From Hirudinaria manillensis (Eukaryota > Annelida > Clitellata > Hirudinida > Hirudinidae), in NCBI GenBank assembly GCA_034509925.1, contig CM067526.1, forward strand, positions 9,875,629 through 9,939,628: a stretch of 64,000 nt of DNA, written 5' to 3'. Made by a program: the position numbers and the translations under genes. Positions 12,601-27,092 of this stretch are shown piece by piece. The notes under the pieces are model-generated. The model was given only the letters and a program-made list of their open reading frames with translations. It did no database searches and was not told the DNA's origin. Numbering within the stretch: the first letter of the stretch is position 1; each line of letters begins with the position of its first letter.

Positions 12601-15600
12601 CCACCTCGTGCTTCAAATGCGCTGTGAGTCTCATTAAAATGGCATCCACTCACCTTTCTTGGCCTTCTTTTGCAGTCTGGCAAAAGTCGACATTGATTTT
12701 TTAACCTCTCCCTGCGCTTTTTTCATGTCTGCAATAAAAAAAAAAAGAAAGAATAAAAACGCATCCCACCTGAATCGTGGAAGTACGCGCCAAACGTGCA
12801 GGCGTGTTTAAGCACGGATTGATCGTTAATACATTAAAGTCCTCGAATTTATCTTCACCGCGTCAAGAAACATGATTCTTAACATAAGTTAGAAGATCTC
12901 ACGGAGGAGTTATTAGGTGTTAGAAACAAAGGATCGGGACAAACTTTTGTTAAATGAAATTAGTTCATATAGAGTATTTCTCAGAAATTGGAAAATGAAT
13001 AAATATTTGTGACAGTATTTGTGTGCATAAAGACTAAATTAAATCAATATTTTGATACCATTTGGACAAACAATTAAAAGTAAACAATCATTATAAAACA
13101 GACAAATTTGGTTTACATATGAAAGCGTTTTTCAGGTCCGTTAATTTTCGCTTGTCCTTTCCAGCTTGACCAGCAGCGCTGGAGGATTTATAGGGGGAAC
13201 CAGAAAGAATCCATCCAATGATTTTTAAATTATAAGCGGTGTCTGGTTGACAGATTTAACGACACTCGTGGAAAGTGATCGAAAATTCTATCCCCTATCG
13301 GTCACTATTCTTAGTTACAATGTGCTTCTTCCCCCTCCCGTTAAAGAACTGAACTATTCTGGAGACGCTTCTGAATTCACGATGACAAGGGATGTAAACA
13401 ATAATCTAAAGCGAAGCATTGAACAGAGCCCTTTAAAGCGCTATTTAATAAAAGCCATGTTGCATGGAAAAAATGGAAAATACTTTTAAAATGTCGGAAC
13501 CCTCGAGCAGTGCAACATATTGGAAAGAAAATTCAATTCACGGGGGAGCCTAACGACTTAGAAGTCTGCCCGAAAAAATGGCCCCAGGATATGATCAGAC
13601 TGCAGGAAGTCCAATCAATCGTCAAACGCACCCACCTCTGTTGTGGTCCTTCTCCAGTTGACTGACTATTTTCTTCCACTCGTCGAGCATTTCGCTGATT
13701 GGCGTGACGAGCATGGAAACCATAGAACTGCGGTGTACAATGAAACTAATTGCTTAATCAAATCACAAGCCAGGAAAGGAAACTCGTCCAATTAGTTTAT
13801 CTCTGATTAATTTAATTTCTACACACAAATGAAGAGGAACAAAATGTCCACGGAAACATGGCGAAGAGTCGTTGGTGTTTCTCAAGGAATTTCACGTGAC
13901 TGATTGTCTGGATTAGTGAGAATGTCGTGAGAGTCCGATGACAATCAATAAGCCGCTATTACAATGCAACCCATTTCCTAACAATACTCCACTCCGCATT
14001 AATATCCCGTTGAGGATATAAATGAAAGAAACAATTCATAAGCACACTATTCAAACACAACCCGAATAACGAGCATAATTTTGATTAATTCATATATGCG
14101 TTAAATAAATGTGAATTTGATAAATTTATTGGTTAAATGACAAACTTAGTCAGGTTTTTCATCTTAACGTGGATGCTCCGATGGCGGAAGCACAGTCTCG
14201 TCAATGAAATGCCAATGTCCCTCGTTGTTCCTTGGAGATGAAAAAATATTTTAAATGAACTGTTTTTTGAGGATGACAGCGTTAATCGACACCAGATTTA
14301 GCATCGAAACACTTTAAACAAATTAGTTAGACTATATTTTAACAGCAAAATTTTATTCCAAACAAAATATAAATCTCTAATATTTTAACTCCAAAATGGC
14401 TGGAGCTCCAACTCAAACGGGGGAGCAAACAAATCATCTCCTTGGCAACACTTGATGGATTTCTTTCGGAATATTTGACCCGAGGATTCCGGTTTCATTT
14501 CCTATCATAATCGTCATCATCGTCACCAAAAGTCGAGTTGCTTTGTATGGACATCGGCCGCTGCAACCCCGATGGTCTGTTGTTGTTAAGCCTAACAGAT
14601 GGCAGTGAGTGAAAGTTTCGAGAAACTCGATCAACGAAGATTACCATGCATGGTACAGATACGGATTTTCTATGGAAAGAAGTGTTTGGAGGATGGATGA
14701 TCACAACAACAACAACAACAACGGACCAGGGTGCAATTCTCGCTTTCCTCAACAACCTCTCTCCCTTTCATTCATACCTTAAAGTTTCTTCAAAGTAGTC
14801 TGTCTTTATGTTGTTTTTGTTATGATTTTATGCAGTTTCAGAGATAAGTCTCTTTTAATTTTTCAATTTTTTAATTATTCAAGCAACTTCTGGCTTTAAA
14901 GGAAAGAGCATTTTTAACGGGATTTATAATTTGATTTTAACCGCTTCTTGAAAGTGATTTGACATAAAGCATAGCGAGCAAATATATTTTATGAAGCTTA
15001 AAACGAAAATATTTAAATAGAGACATGCCTTCAGAGACACGGGTCGGTAAAAGAGAGAAATTTATAGATTTATTTTCTGTTTTATTTCTAGATTAATTTA
15101 TCATTTGCTCCAGCCTTACTAGAAACTACAGCAGTAGCCGACGCTATATACGTCAATTGGTAATAGCAGCATTTCATTTGTCGTTATCTCAAATTAAAGG
15201 AAATGGCCACACAAAGAACCAATTACAGCTAATGTAGAGAACAGCGTCCAGGATAAGTTAATTGACTTAAAATATTTCTCTGCCACGATGAATTTTATGC
15301 AACTTTATTCCTTTGAGTGGTTCGTAACGTACGAGTGACGTTGCCATGGAGCTTCCATGGACGATAATCTAAATTGTTTATGTCGGCGGATGTCATTATT
15401 TGATTTGTTTGTTCGTAGCTTCAGATAATCGTCGTCCTGAAATTGTGCCAAATAGCCTTTTCGCGTCATTCGAATTCATTCATTATTTTTGATAATTAAA
15501 TTTATTTGCAATAATTCATTCTTTTTATTAATATTACAAGAAAAATAAGCTATTAAGTAAACTATAGTCGAATGTAAATTTAATTTCAAATGATATAAAA

Positions 15601-15975
15601 TATAATTATTAAACTTACCCTGACTATTGGAGGCAAGATCGGCCATATTTTGAAAGGATTCCAGAAATGAGGATGCGGCGATCACCGTGGATCTGGTGGC
15701 GATTTGAGAATTAAGAATTTTTTTAAGCCGTGGCATTTCGAATTTTATCTATTAATTAATTCTAGAACCTCAAGCAAGACTGGAGTTTTGTCGCTCTGTT
15801 AGCAAAATCTTCCCACGCCGAAACACTGCTCTGTTTTTTGAACGAGTGTGTACGTTAATGAACATTAGTTCATGTTTAATGGAGGAAGAAAATACTGGTC
15901 TACCTTGAGTTGTCCGGTTATAAGATGGAACAAAGCATTCAAGCGTTCGCCATTTTTCTCCGACACTCTTTCCAT
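9648..15975 (-). CDS. MTSS1: MTSS1/MIM-like I-BAR (IMD) domain protein
   Basis: I-BAR proteins bind phosphoinositide membranes and bend them outward into filopodia-like protrusions, working with actin. Exons 5' to 3' on the minus strand: 15904-15975, 15769-15830, 15619-15692, 14146-14230, 13636-13727, 12654-12728, 11836-11996, 11473-11622, 9648-10385, giving 502 residues in frame. Residues 1-235 match the MTSS1 IMD helices segment by segment: WEDFANRATKLQS, STVIAASSFLESFQ, RDIGISLTRLCFRHRSI, ISEMLDEWKKIVSQLEKDH, LQKKAKK, AMIEERRRYSTFV, MLGDVTHLQEI. The 245-residue C-terminal exon is acidic and polar, and I see no WH2 actin-binding motif in it. The start ATG gives MERVSEK, close to the short N-terminus of the family. 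Introns are short to medium; one holds a dispersed repeat. Confidence 0.9.
11005..11379 (+). mobile_element. Dispersed interspersed repeat, longer copy
   Basis: A block in the last intron of the MTSS1-like gene. From about 11145 to the end at TTTATTTATATAGATT it resembles 22512-22743 at clearly more than 80% by eye. The front part (CTAGTGGTGCCCAGCCACG and following) is missing from the other copy. Shared 3' end and variable 5' end suggest a non-LTR retrotransposon tail or SINE-like unit, but no coding region or clear target-site duplication is visible and the family is not identified. Confidence 0.65.
14702..14723. repeat. (ACA)n microsatellite
   Basis: Seven tandem CAA units within an intron of the MTSS1-like gene. 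Confidence 0.9.
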
Positions 15976-18582
15976 TCCGTTAAGACGTCCGTGAATATAC
16001 TTCGGTTGGTGGATTTAGGCAAATGATTTTTAATGCGAAAGATGTTTAATGCCAAGTAAGCGACGGTGTTCGGTTCTTTTTTTTTTCAGCGCGCACTTCC
16101 TTTATATCTATGTGGATTCGTTTCTTGCATCTGCAGCACCCGTCTGTTCACATGTCCTTCCCCCATTACTCAGTGATAATGCCGTATTATTAAGGTTTAT
16201 AACGCTATGAAGATGACATTAACAAGTTCTAAACTTTACAATCTTGATCAATCCCTTTGTGAGTCACCCATCACCGACCATTTCTAGGAAATCAATTTCC
16301 ATTTGCCTAAACCCCGGTTGTAATTTACTCATTTTCACTATGAGATGTAATTAATAGAACTAATGAAATATTCGTTGCGTATTGAATCATGTGACTTCTG
16401 TGAATCGGTTACGATGTTTAGCTTCAATAGTCTGTTATGGCCCTTAATGACATATTCATGGTGTGAAATCCACTGCTACCTCCCTACGATGACCAGTGAG
16501 AAAAATCTTCTCTCCGGTGCCATAAAGAAGATAAAGAAATGTTTGTTGTAACACCTCATTATTCTTTCAATGGAAGATGTCTTCAGGTATCGGGAGTTCA
16601 TCAGATCAGTCTTAAGAATTTTGTAAGAACTCGCATTGAGGCTGGATTTAAGGCCAAAGGAAAGTTTTCCACGAAAATAATTTCTTAAAATAATTTTTAT
16701 AAAATATAAAATAGCAAATTTCTAAACCCCGTTTCGTAATAATAATGTGTGGGTGTACAATTATATTATCGAACAATTTGTCGCAATAATAAATGCAGTT
16801 TTGAATAATTTTTTAGTTAAACAAGTTGAGCTAAGAAAGAGGAGTTGAACTGTTGAGTGGGGACAGTTTTCCCGATCGTAAACGAACTCAGTAACAGAGT
16901 AATTACATCTTATTAAGCAATCAAGAATTACGAAGGCAACAATTAGAGGCGTGCTGCTGATGTTGGGACAATGACTGATTGATTGATGCTCTCGAGTGAA
17001 TCATCCGCTCACTCGACCGTTAGCCAGAGATTCAAACCTCGTTGATACACTGCCAAGATAGAAGATTTCAGAGGAGGAAAGGCAAAACGGGGTTTATGGT
17101 ATAATTTAGCATAATGGATATTATGGATGAAGCAAGATTAAACTGTTTCAGTTTCAGATGCAGTTCCTGACAAAATCGAAATACCAAGAAGAGCATCGTT
17201 GTCTCCAAAAATTCAGCTTACTCTTATAAAAAAACGGTTGTACTTTTGTAGGATTTAGAATGCTTTAGCAAGAGTTGCACAAATGGTATCAGAATCTTCG
17301 CCGTAGCCGAGAAGGGTCTTCCATCCCGCCAACAGATTTTTCGCTAGAATTTTTCTATATCATGAGGGCTCTGGCTCGGATGGGCGGCCAGGCACTGGAT
17401 GCATAAATGAACAGGAGCAATAAGCAACGCTTAGTTATATTTAGTTTAGGATTTTAGTTTTTTTGGTTGTTTTCTAACACTTCCTTGGCAGCGGATTAAA
17501 ATTGGTCGCGGTTGGAGTGGGGAATTTAACTTAAGGTAGGTGGTGGTTTTTGGCACTTCATTTCTAAAAATCAGTCACTAGGCTAGTCTTGAGTAAAGGG
17601 TTCCTCGTCTCCGTGGTAATCTCTAATCCAATAAAATGTACATCATCATTTTAGTCATGAAGAAAGAGCAATCAATTCGAAAAGCTTCGGAAAAATTGAG
17701 TGACACACTGCACGAATATTGCTGTTGAAATCTATTTGAGAGACTCATTCTCTGAGATAGCAGGAAGCTGGGTTGCCATGGCCCTCGAATAACAGACCAA
17801 TGGACTATTATTACTGTGTCGCAGCTGAAGCAACAGATCCGATCCAATGCTCACCCGCCGCCTCTCCGAAATAGTTTCAATTGCTAATTGCAAACCCTCG
17901 TTCAGTCTTTCGTGCAAGAAGATCGTTCTTTCCCAAAAAGCAGAAATAAAGTACATATGTTTTTCCTTGGTTGTTTTTCTAATATTGTATTATGGGAAGG
18001 GGATGTTGCAGTAAGTTTTTTTTGGAACAACTGGCTTATATGGATGAGGAATTACTAATTTTGTGGCTGTAAATGTTACGGAAAATATTCTGAGGATGAA
18101 TTTATGGCTTGCACGTGATGAAAATTTCAACATATCACAACACCATTTATCTTGTCAAGTGTAACATGAATTTATTTTAGCTTTAAGCTGGTAGATATAT
18201 AAGCTATTTCAATCATGCCTGTGAATCTGAAATGCCTTATGAAAATCTTAGATTATCCTCTAATTAAAAATCTAGACGAATTTTGAGAAACTGTAAAGGG
18301 CCATATAAATTGCGAGCAAAGGGAATTTCAAAGGGAAGTTCTTGTTTGAAGCTCGATTACGTTGGCATTAAGTTAAATGTTATTAATAACATCTAATTAA
18401 TTATCTTCATATGTAATGGATATACAATGTTTGCAATCCGAATATATATTCCAGCTTTCGCATATTTTACATTTTATGCTCATTCATATTTAAATTAATA
18501 GAAGCTGCGCGACCAACCAAAACATCAAATATGTAAACATAAATGTTCAACTTGCTGCTAACATTTGGTGGGACTGATAATC
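15976..18582. other. Intergenic region between divergent genes MTSS1-like and RPS6KC1
   Basis: No exon could be placed by homology. It must contain both promoters. A modestly less AT-rich part at about 17620-17950 holds overlapping minus-strand open frames (74 codons each) without recognisable similarity or splice support, so it may be an untranslated exon or regulatory DNA. Confidence 0.5.
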
Positions 18583-21500
18583 ATGAGCTCGAAATATTCT
18601 GACGAGAGTCGCATTATAAGGTGTTATAGCGTAAGCGATCCGACCCTTCATCCGAAAGGACATACTGTCTACAAAGTTGTGGAGAAAGTGGGCGTTGTTA
18701 TCTATATATCTATACTTCGATTATCTTAAAATATATAAATAGAAGTAAATTGCTCATGATGACTGATATCTCTAGATTTGATGTCTGAAATTCATTTAGT
18801 TGATTTTTTGGTGAAGATGTCAATGCATGAATTTCATGACCATTCCTTCTGTTGCAGAAGTTAGATGTTGAAGCTTTTGATGAGGCAGTTCAAGAGGTGA
18901 TTCTATGTTGTTATTGTTACATGAGATATTTGCATGGAGATTGACAAAAATATTTCCTATGATGATTTTGCAATTTTATGTTTCAAGAAAGCAAATGTCT
19001 TTTTTAGTCTGTGTCATGGAAAAGATACAATGAGTTCTACAGGTTGTACATGTCACTATCTTCTCTTCATGCCTCGCTACATAGAAAGGAAGAATTTCCT
19101 GATTTTCCAAAACCTCAATTATTTCGTAAGTTTTTGAAAGTTGATTTTTAACCTTTAACTTTAGGGTATCGGAGCAGATGGTACCTTCATATCTGTATGT
19201 TATTATATCCAATTTTTTGCTACAGACAGATTTGATGCGGATGTCATCAAAGATCGTATGCAGAGTGCACAAGACCTCCTGAATTTCATCGGTCAACGGA
19301 AATATCTTGTTGAGAGCAGGGCATTCAAGGAATTTTTTCAAGTTTGAATGTATTTTCATTATAAAAATATCGCTTGCATGAAATGAAGTTCCAAAAAAAT
19401 ATTATTGATACTCTATTTTCAAAAAATTCTTTTGTGAAATGAAATTTCATTAATCAATCGGATTCTTATTTCCATTTGAAAATCTATTTAAAAAATATTA
19501 AAATTTGCAAGCCTTAATTTGCTTAAATAGATTGACATAACAATCTTAATAACTTATAATAAGATATTAATGAAGTTATTGGAATACCTAATTGATTCTA
19601 TTAATCAGGACTTGCAACTATTGGACCATACTGTTGATGTCTCAATCTTGCAACCCTCAAGAACCGAAAATGCCTGTAAATCGGTTTTCAACAACGTAGA
19701 CAACAGGTTTGGTAATTGTAGTGTTTAATGGTTTTTATTGATCTTTCACAGTCTCCTGAATAGTTGAAGGATTTATGGTCTAAACTTGTCTGTTTATTGT
19801 TTCCAGAAAGTAATAGGACATGTTTTGGAAGTTACTCTTTGTTGCTGTCATAGATTTAATGTTTAATTTGATAAATAAGGAGAACAAGAAACTTTTCATA
19901 GAACCTTTGATGTTGTTGCAGTTCATTGAAGTACTTGGCAATTAGACACCCCTTTTGATGACTTCTAAAAGTTGAAATCTGAATAATTAAATGTTATTAA
20001 TTAGTTGTCTCAAAAATTGGTTGGTTATTGGTCTAGGGTCCATATTCCTTAAATGATGCATGTTAATTCCTGGTTGTTATAATTAGCTTATTCAACTCTT
20101 TACTAGTAAAGCTATAAATGTGCATGAGCTATACATTATGCATTTGATTGAATGGCAGTTCACAAAATCCACAGACAACCAGAGACTATAGATGATTTCA
20201 CAGAAGATGATGATGATGACTTCGAAGATGAATCTTCTTACACAGAAGATGATGACTTTGATGAATATGACGATGGTGACAGTGAGATATTTGGGCCAGG
20301 TTATGACACACTTTCAGCCCAAGCTACACTGTCAGATGAAACCCAATCACTTGATTCTTTGATTGGAGAGCATTGCATGTCTCAAAGTCTGCATCTGGAT
20401 TTGATCAGGAACGCCCCTCCTCCTCAACATTGGGATTTCCCGATGGGAAATTTCCAGAATAAATCTGGCAGATGTGGTGATGATGATGATATTAACCTGC
20501 AAACAGATACTTCAAAACCCCAAGAAAACTTTGTTGAAGGTGAATATATTTTTTTATTGATCCAAACAATCTAAAATGTCTACAAAGAACAGTAAAGAAA
20601 TAAGAAGTGTGATTAGGAGTTAGAACTGAAGGATTGGCATCCTACCATCTGCACAGATAGTACATATTTTTAACCTGTTGACAATTATTTGTATGCATTT
20701 TCAAACATTTTCCAACATTTTAAAACAACATTAATATATGTTAAATGCTACAAAGTCGAATCACTTTCATTTTTTATTCGTTAGATGTTAGCTCTTGATA
20801 GTAATCTTTCATTGGATCATCAGTTGTTTATTTCAGTTGAAAGCGAGGAGGACCTAACGTTTGAAATTTCCAAGAAAGATAATGGTTCTATGAAAAGAAG
20901 TTTCTTAAGGAAATCATTCTTTCCTGTGCAGGCCATCTGGAAAACTGGAAAGAACCTCAAACACCTTTTGTCAGCATCCTTCCATGGAAGTCTACCCTCT
21001 CCCTCCAAAGAGGTAAATTATTTTGGAGATTGTCATGTTGACCTACTTGTAGATGGTTATGCTGTTGAGATCAGACAAATAACTGCTTTGAGATATGGCA
21101 TGTTTTGTGCCCAATTTTATGTTGCTGATGGATAGCTAATTCCAATTTTAAAATTGTTGAGAAAAGTTATTGCTGGGCTATGTTTCTTTTATTTAATGTA
21201 TCAAATTCAGCATTGGTGAAATAATGTTTGTTTTAATAATTTATGAAAAAGGTTCGTGACGTTAATTGAATCTGCGATAAGAATTGGATGCTTAATTAGA
21301 TGCATAATTAGGGTTGAGTCTGCTCAGTTGCACGTCAGCGCGCGGTGGGCGCGCACTCAATGACTTCCTGACCTTAGTGAGTGCGGCGTGACAAACTAAG
21401 TTAAGTCGGCATATCTGTCCAGGTTTCACAATGTAAATTTTGGGTTTTTATTGGTTTTTATTTTATTTTCAATAAAATTTCAGTTGCTCAACTTTCTTTG

Positions 21501-24500
21501 CTATCGGTTCTATTGTTTACGCCAAGGCGATAATAGAGGATAAACATACGAATTTGTTATTCTTTCTTTCTAAGGCGATCGCGTAATTGCTAATTGCAGA
21601 ACATTGTGTTTATATTCATATTGAGAAGTAATGAGCACCGGGAACATTGAGGTTAACCACTGCGACAATTTATAAAATATTTCGGACAAAGGAATGATTA
21701 GCTTGATTGTCTCAAACACTTATGCCCATTACATTATATTTGTTGATCTATAAGATGTCAAGAAGACTAGTTTTTATTGAATTACAACTAAGAGTTGTAT
21801 ATAGTGGAATATGGATCACAGTTGTGAATCTGTAGGCTTAAAGTGCTTTTTATTTCTTCAGCCAAGTGAGCTACTTTTAAAGCATTGCCAAATAATTTGC
21901 CATCATCGTGCTAATAGAAGTTATGACTTGAATAATGAAATGATTTTTTGCTTGCAAAATTCACAGAAAGAAAACCATTATATCACATTACATTTACAAC
22001 ACACCTGCTACTATCCGTAGAGCCTCGAGGATCCCACTGATCCACATGATTATGATTATTACATTGTGTATCATTATCACCTATTTGTATGTGCATATGA
22101 GGACAGTCCCCTGATAAATTATTAACTGTGATTGGCATATGCTGGGAGGGTTCAATTTTTTAGAACCAATTTGAAACTGGTCCTGTCTGAGCATTTGCAC
22201 CTACTGATAGGCCTTGATATGTAATATCAATTGGTGCTCATTTGTTTTTGTTTTCTATTACAGGAATTAAAGCAAGTGGCAAAGAAGAAGCTGATGCAAA
22301 TGTTGAGCACACGAACTTACATTGTTGAGGCTGCCCATTGCATCAAAGAGGCAAAGTTGAAAGAGAATGGTGGACATTTTGGAGATGCTTTTGACCTTTA
22401 CAAGAGTGCCATCGGCACCATGTTAAATGGAGTTCAAAGTACGGTCAAGAAGATTCAACATTATAATTATTTATATTTTATTTATGACTGGGAAGTGCTT
22501 TAACCGACTAATTCCTTGCTAAAGTTTATCATTAGGCAGTGACATTATCGTGGCAAGATGGCAGGATTTTAGAAAAAAGCATATTTTTACATGATATAGT
22601 TGTGGCATATATATGAAACCTACATAAAAAACACTCCTCTACTCGAGCACTATGTTGTGTCAAAATTTCAAAGCAATTGGTTAAATACTTTCAGAGAACA
22701 TTTACATGATACAAACACACGTTGCATTTTTATTTACATAGATTGCTCATTTGTGAAGATGCTGATATACTTCTAGTTATTGTATGCAATGCATTTTGCT
22801 AAGTATTGTTGCTTAATCTTTCAGGTGACTCCAACACAGAATGCGTTGAATTTGTCAGGTCTAAAATATCGAGGTATTTGACCAAGGCTGAAGAGCTGTA
22901 CAAAGTTCATCTCCAATGTCACGAACCATATCTCTTCATGGTAATGCATTTAATTAATTCTGGTTTCAACATTGCAGATGAAAATAATGAATAAAATATT
23001 AACACAGAATAAAATATTTATTCCAACTGATGTTAAAGTAACATTTACAGCCAAGCAACACGAACAAGTATTGCCGAGACATTTCACTACTCAGAGGATC
23101 TTCCAACGACCTTGGGAAGTTCAAGGTGATCGGGGTCCTGAATAAAGTCATGCTGGTTGTTGATGAGTCATCTGCCACGAGCGATATTTATGTCATGAAG
23201 GTGGATTTTTATTAGTGTAATTAATTAATTATTCATTCAATTCAGGCAAACTTTAAATAATGCTTAAGATGCTAAAAGGAAACTCAATTTCATAAACTTA
23301 TTGTAAATATTTGATCAGCTCCTATTATAGGTTGATCATTTCAGTGATTTGTACTTTCCTTTGTCATTTGTTTTTATGAACATTATTTGTTCTGTTTGAT
23401 TCCTTAATCTTGAGTTGCTCATTAAATAGGAACTCAGAATATATCATGTGAAATAGAGCCTTGACATGCCAATATAATCTTGCAGTGTTGGATAACACTT
23501 AATGTAATTGAAATTTGTGACATTAGGGTTTACCTGATACCATGCATTACATCTCAATACCATGAGCATAATTACCAAATGAATGCAATTGTGATGTTTA
23601 ACTACAACTATTCTTCTGTTTTGTGCAGGTATATCCTAAAACATCAATTCCAACAAGGAACCAAACAAACATCGTTCCATCCAATATTCCATTCATGCTT
23701 GGGCTCACCAGATTTTATGAAACTGAAACGGCGATTTATGCACTGCTTCCGCATATTAGCACAGGCACGCTTTGGAATCACGTGGCAGGATACATGCAAC
23801 ACTCTCTGACATCAGATTCAACACCAGATGTTTTCGAGGATGCCCAGAATGTGGTGCCAAAAGAAAATATTTCTAAATTATCAGAGTTATCTGAAGTTAT
23901 AAAATCAAATGTAATGAAGCACGACAATAAATCCAAACAAGTTGCCTGTATCGAAAATTCTGATATGGTTTTAGGATCTAATACGAACTTACCCGATGCC
24001 AAATCTTCAGAAAAAATTTGCGAATCAAAGACACCTGGGTATAATCATTCTTCATTGGATGGAATCATGAATCCTTCTGATTGCGATTTCCGTGAGATAC
24101 TTCAGAAGAACACGAACCAATGCATCAGCATGTTCAGCATAAACAGCTCTGAAGGGGATTCAACCCCCGTTCCTCACATTAATCAATCATCTGACCCAAC
24201 ATTTCCATCAGAAACCCCTCCTGTAGACAACAATGATATTCTGGTGGTAAGACCTCTTCAAGAGGAATCCACTGGCAGAGAATTTTGTGAAAATAGTCAA
24301 TTAAATGTTCATGGTATTGCCAATAACACTCCAGATCTGAAACTCAAAGAGAATGATCCAAAGTCAGTTGTAAAAAGACTTACTATAGGCTTATCTTCGT
24401 CGTGTTCTGAGATTTCCAAGAAAAATCTATTCGAAGGATCAAGGGTGAGAACATCATCTTCTACATTTGAGGAGTTGGATTTGTCAGGGTGTTGCAGAGT

Positions 24501-25605
24501 CCAAGCTTCAAATATTGAAGAAATGAAAAGAAATGTGGTCCTCCTACCCGAGAAGGTTGTTAAGATCTGGGCTGCAGAAATGGTGCTGGCCATTTCTTGC
24601 CTCCATGATTGTGGCATCATTTGCAGGTTTATAAAATAATCCTATTTTTCAATGATCAGCTAAATGTCCCTAAAGAATATGACAAACTAATTAAATCTTT
24701 TGAAATTCAGAGATTTGAATCCAGACAACATACTCATTGACGCCAGGGGTCACCTGGTTCTGACTTACTTTTGCCAGTGGACGACTGTTGAACAAAGAAT
24801 TAACAGTTCTGCAGTCGACAATTTCTATTGTGCACCTGGTAAATACTTTGCTTGAATCTTTTGTTGTGCCTTTTGGAACTGATGAATGGTCAAAATATTC
24901 CCAATACCTAATTTCTAATGTTCTCTTGAAATATATGTATGTATAAACAAACCATCCTAATGTTTAGTGGTCCTACATGTAATAACTTAATTGATTAAAA
25001 CCTTATTTGGATACATAAGGATTAGCAAAAGATTAGCTAGAATACAAAATATCGTGACTTGGATGATCATTTTCTTAATTCTATTTGATATTGCAGAGTT
25101 ATCTTCGGTGCAGAAAGTAACAAGAGCATGTGATTGGTGGAGTTTTGGAGTGATATTGTTTGAGTTGCTAACTGGAATGGTTGGATTCTCAGTTGAATAA
25201 TATGATAATAATATTATTAATAAATTACTTAATTTGTTATTCTTAAAATACTCTGTAGAACAAAAAAACACTTTATGTCCTGCAGTACTTTGTGATTCTC
25301 AATATCTCATCTGCTTAATTGTTGCAGAGCCTCAAATATTACCGACCATGCGGTATAACAAGACACACGATAGATTTCTTCCCCTCCCATCTATCTCCAA
25401 TAGCTCAGTCACTTCTCAAAAAAGTGAGTTTGGAACTTCCAGTTACTATTGTTCTTTTCTTCAAGACATTTTTTTGTGTTTCTAACTATTTTTGTGTTTC
25501 CAACCGTTTCAGCTTATAGTATACAATCCATGTGAGAGAATAGGTCCAGAAGAGATCAAGTTGCATCCATTCTTCCATGGCATCAGTTGGAGTGCTCTTT
25601 GGTGA
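18583..25605 (+). CDS. RPS6KC1: RPS6KC1 (RPK118) orthologue: PX, MIT and pseudokinase protein
   Basis: RPS6KC1 binds endosomal PI3P through its PX domain and sphingosine kinase 1 and peroxiredoxin-3 in mammals. Exons: 18583-18687, 18858-18896, 19008-19125, 19226-19341, 19609-19711, 20159-20539, 20792-21012, 22264-22438, 22825-22940, 23051-23200, 23629-24626, 24711-24838, 25097-25179, 25328-25423, 25513-25605, giving 973 residues. The PX domain (about 10-128) has HPKGHTVYKV, WKRYNEF and FPDFPKPQLF. An acidic Asp/Glu linker follows, then a MIT domain (about 370-445, YIVEAAHCIKEAKLKENG). The kinase N-lobe (about 475-510) keeps a lysine in YVMK and is split from the C-lobe by a long low-complexity insert, as in vertebrates. 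The C-lobe has CRDLNPDN, LTYFCQW in place of DFG, APE and ACDWWSFGVILFELLTG. Without the DFG aspartate, catalysis is unlikely. Confidence 0.93.
22512..22743 (+). mobile_element. Dispersed interspersed repeat, 5'-truncated copy
   Basis: Lies in the RPS6KC1 intron between exons 8 and 9 and matches 11145-11379 in the same orientation, including GTGGCAAGATGGCAGGATTT and TTTCAAAGCAATTGG. It lacks the first 140 nt or so of the longer copy. Confidence 0.7.
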
Positions 25606-26213
25606 TGCCTTCTCAATGATCTTTGTTATTACTCTTTTTTTCTTATCTTGGCATAACTAAATTTTCAATATTTGTATGTTTCCTTTCATTTCCTGTTCAT
25701 AGGTCAGGCATAACTTTATTGATTATCTATCTGCATTTGTGCTGTGCCCTGTGATAACGCATTAAAATCAAATAATTTTTCTTTTTCTTGTTTAGTCTGT
25801 TATATGCTTATTATATTTCTGTTGCATGTTTTTGTGATGAAATGAAGCATCGATGTTAGAATTGCCTAAAACCGTATTTAAGTGTCAATTGAGTTAATCA
25901 ACGATTAAAAATTAAATTCTCAATCGGGCCTCTTGCAAACGATGCCACACGACACACCTTTTTGTGGCCTATTTGACCCAGTTATTGGTGCCACACAAAA
26001 ACCTCTGTTTGATTATTTTGAATAAATGATTCATCGAATCCAAATAATAATGTTTCCAATGTTTCATGATCTCAAAACGCTTAAGAACTTGAAAGGTTTA
26101 TCATCACACGAGTTTCAGCAGTGGCTCGATGCATGCTTTAATGTAAATTTACTATCAATAATTACAAATGGATTGTGGGTAATTGTTAAAATGTGATCGT
26201 AAACTCGAATATT
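25606..26213. other. Spacer between convergent RPS6KC1 and CCDC28
   Basis: Both 3' UTRs must lie here. ATTAAA (about 25762) and AATAAA (about 26021) occur on the plus strand. No further exon seen. Confidence 0.6.

Positions 26214-27092
<879 letters not shown>

Noticed and set aside
16980-17060. B-box-like sequence (GGTTTGAATCTC on the minus strand) suggesting a tRNA
   Set aside because: No matching acceptor or anticodon stem could be built around it.
18690-19225. Possible loss of the PX-domain core in RPS6KC1
   Set aside because: The missing WKRYNEF...FPDFPKPQLF segment was found as an in-phase exon at 19008-19125.
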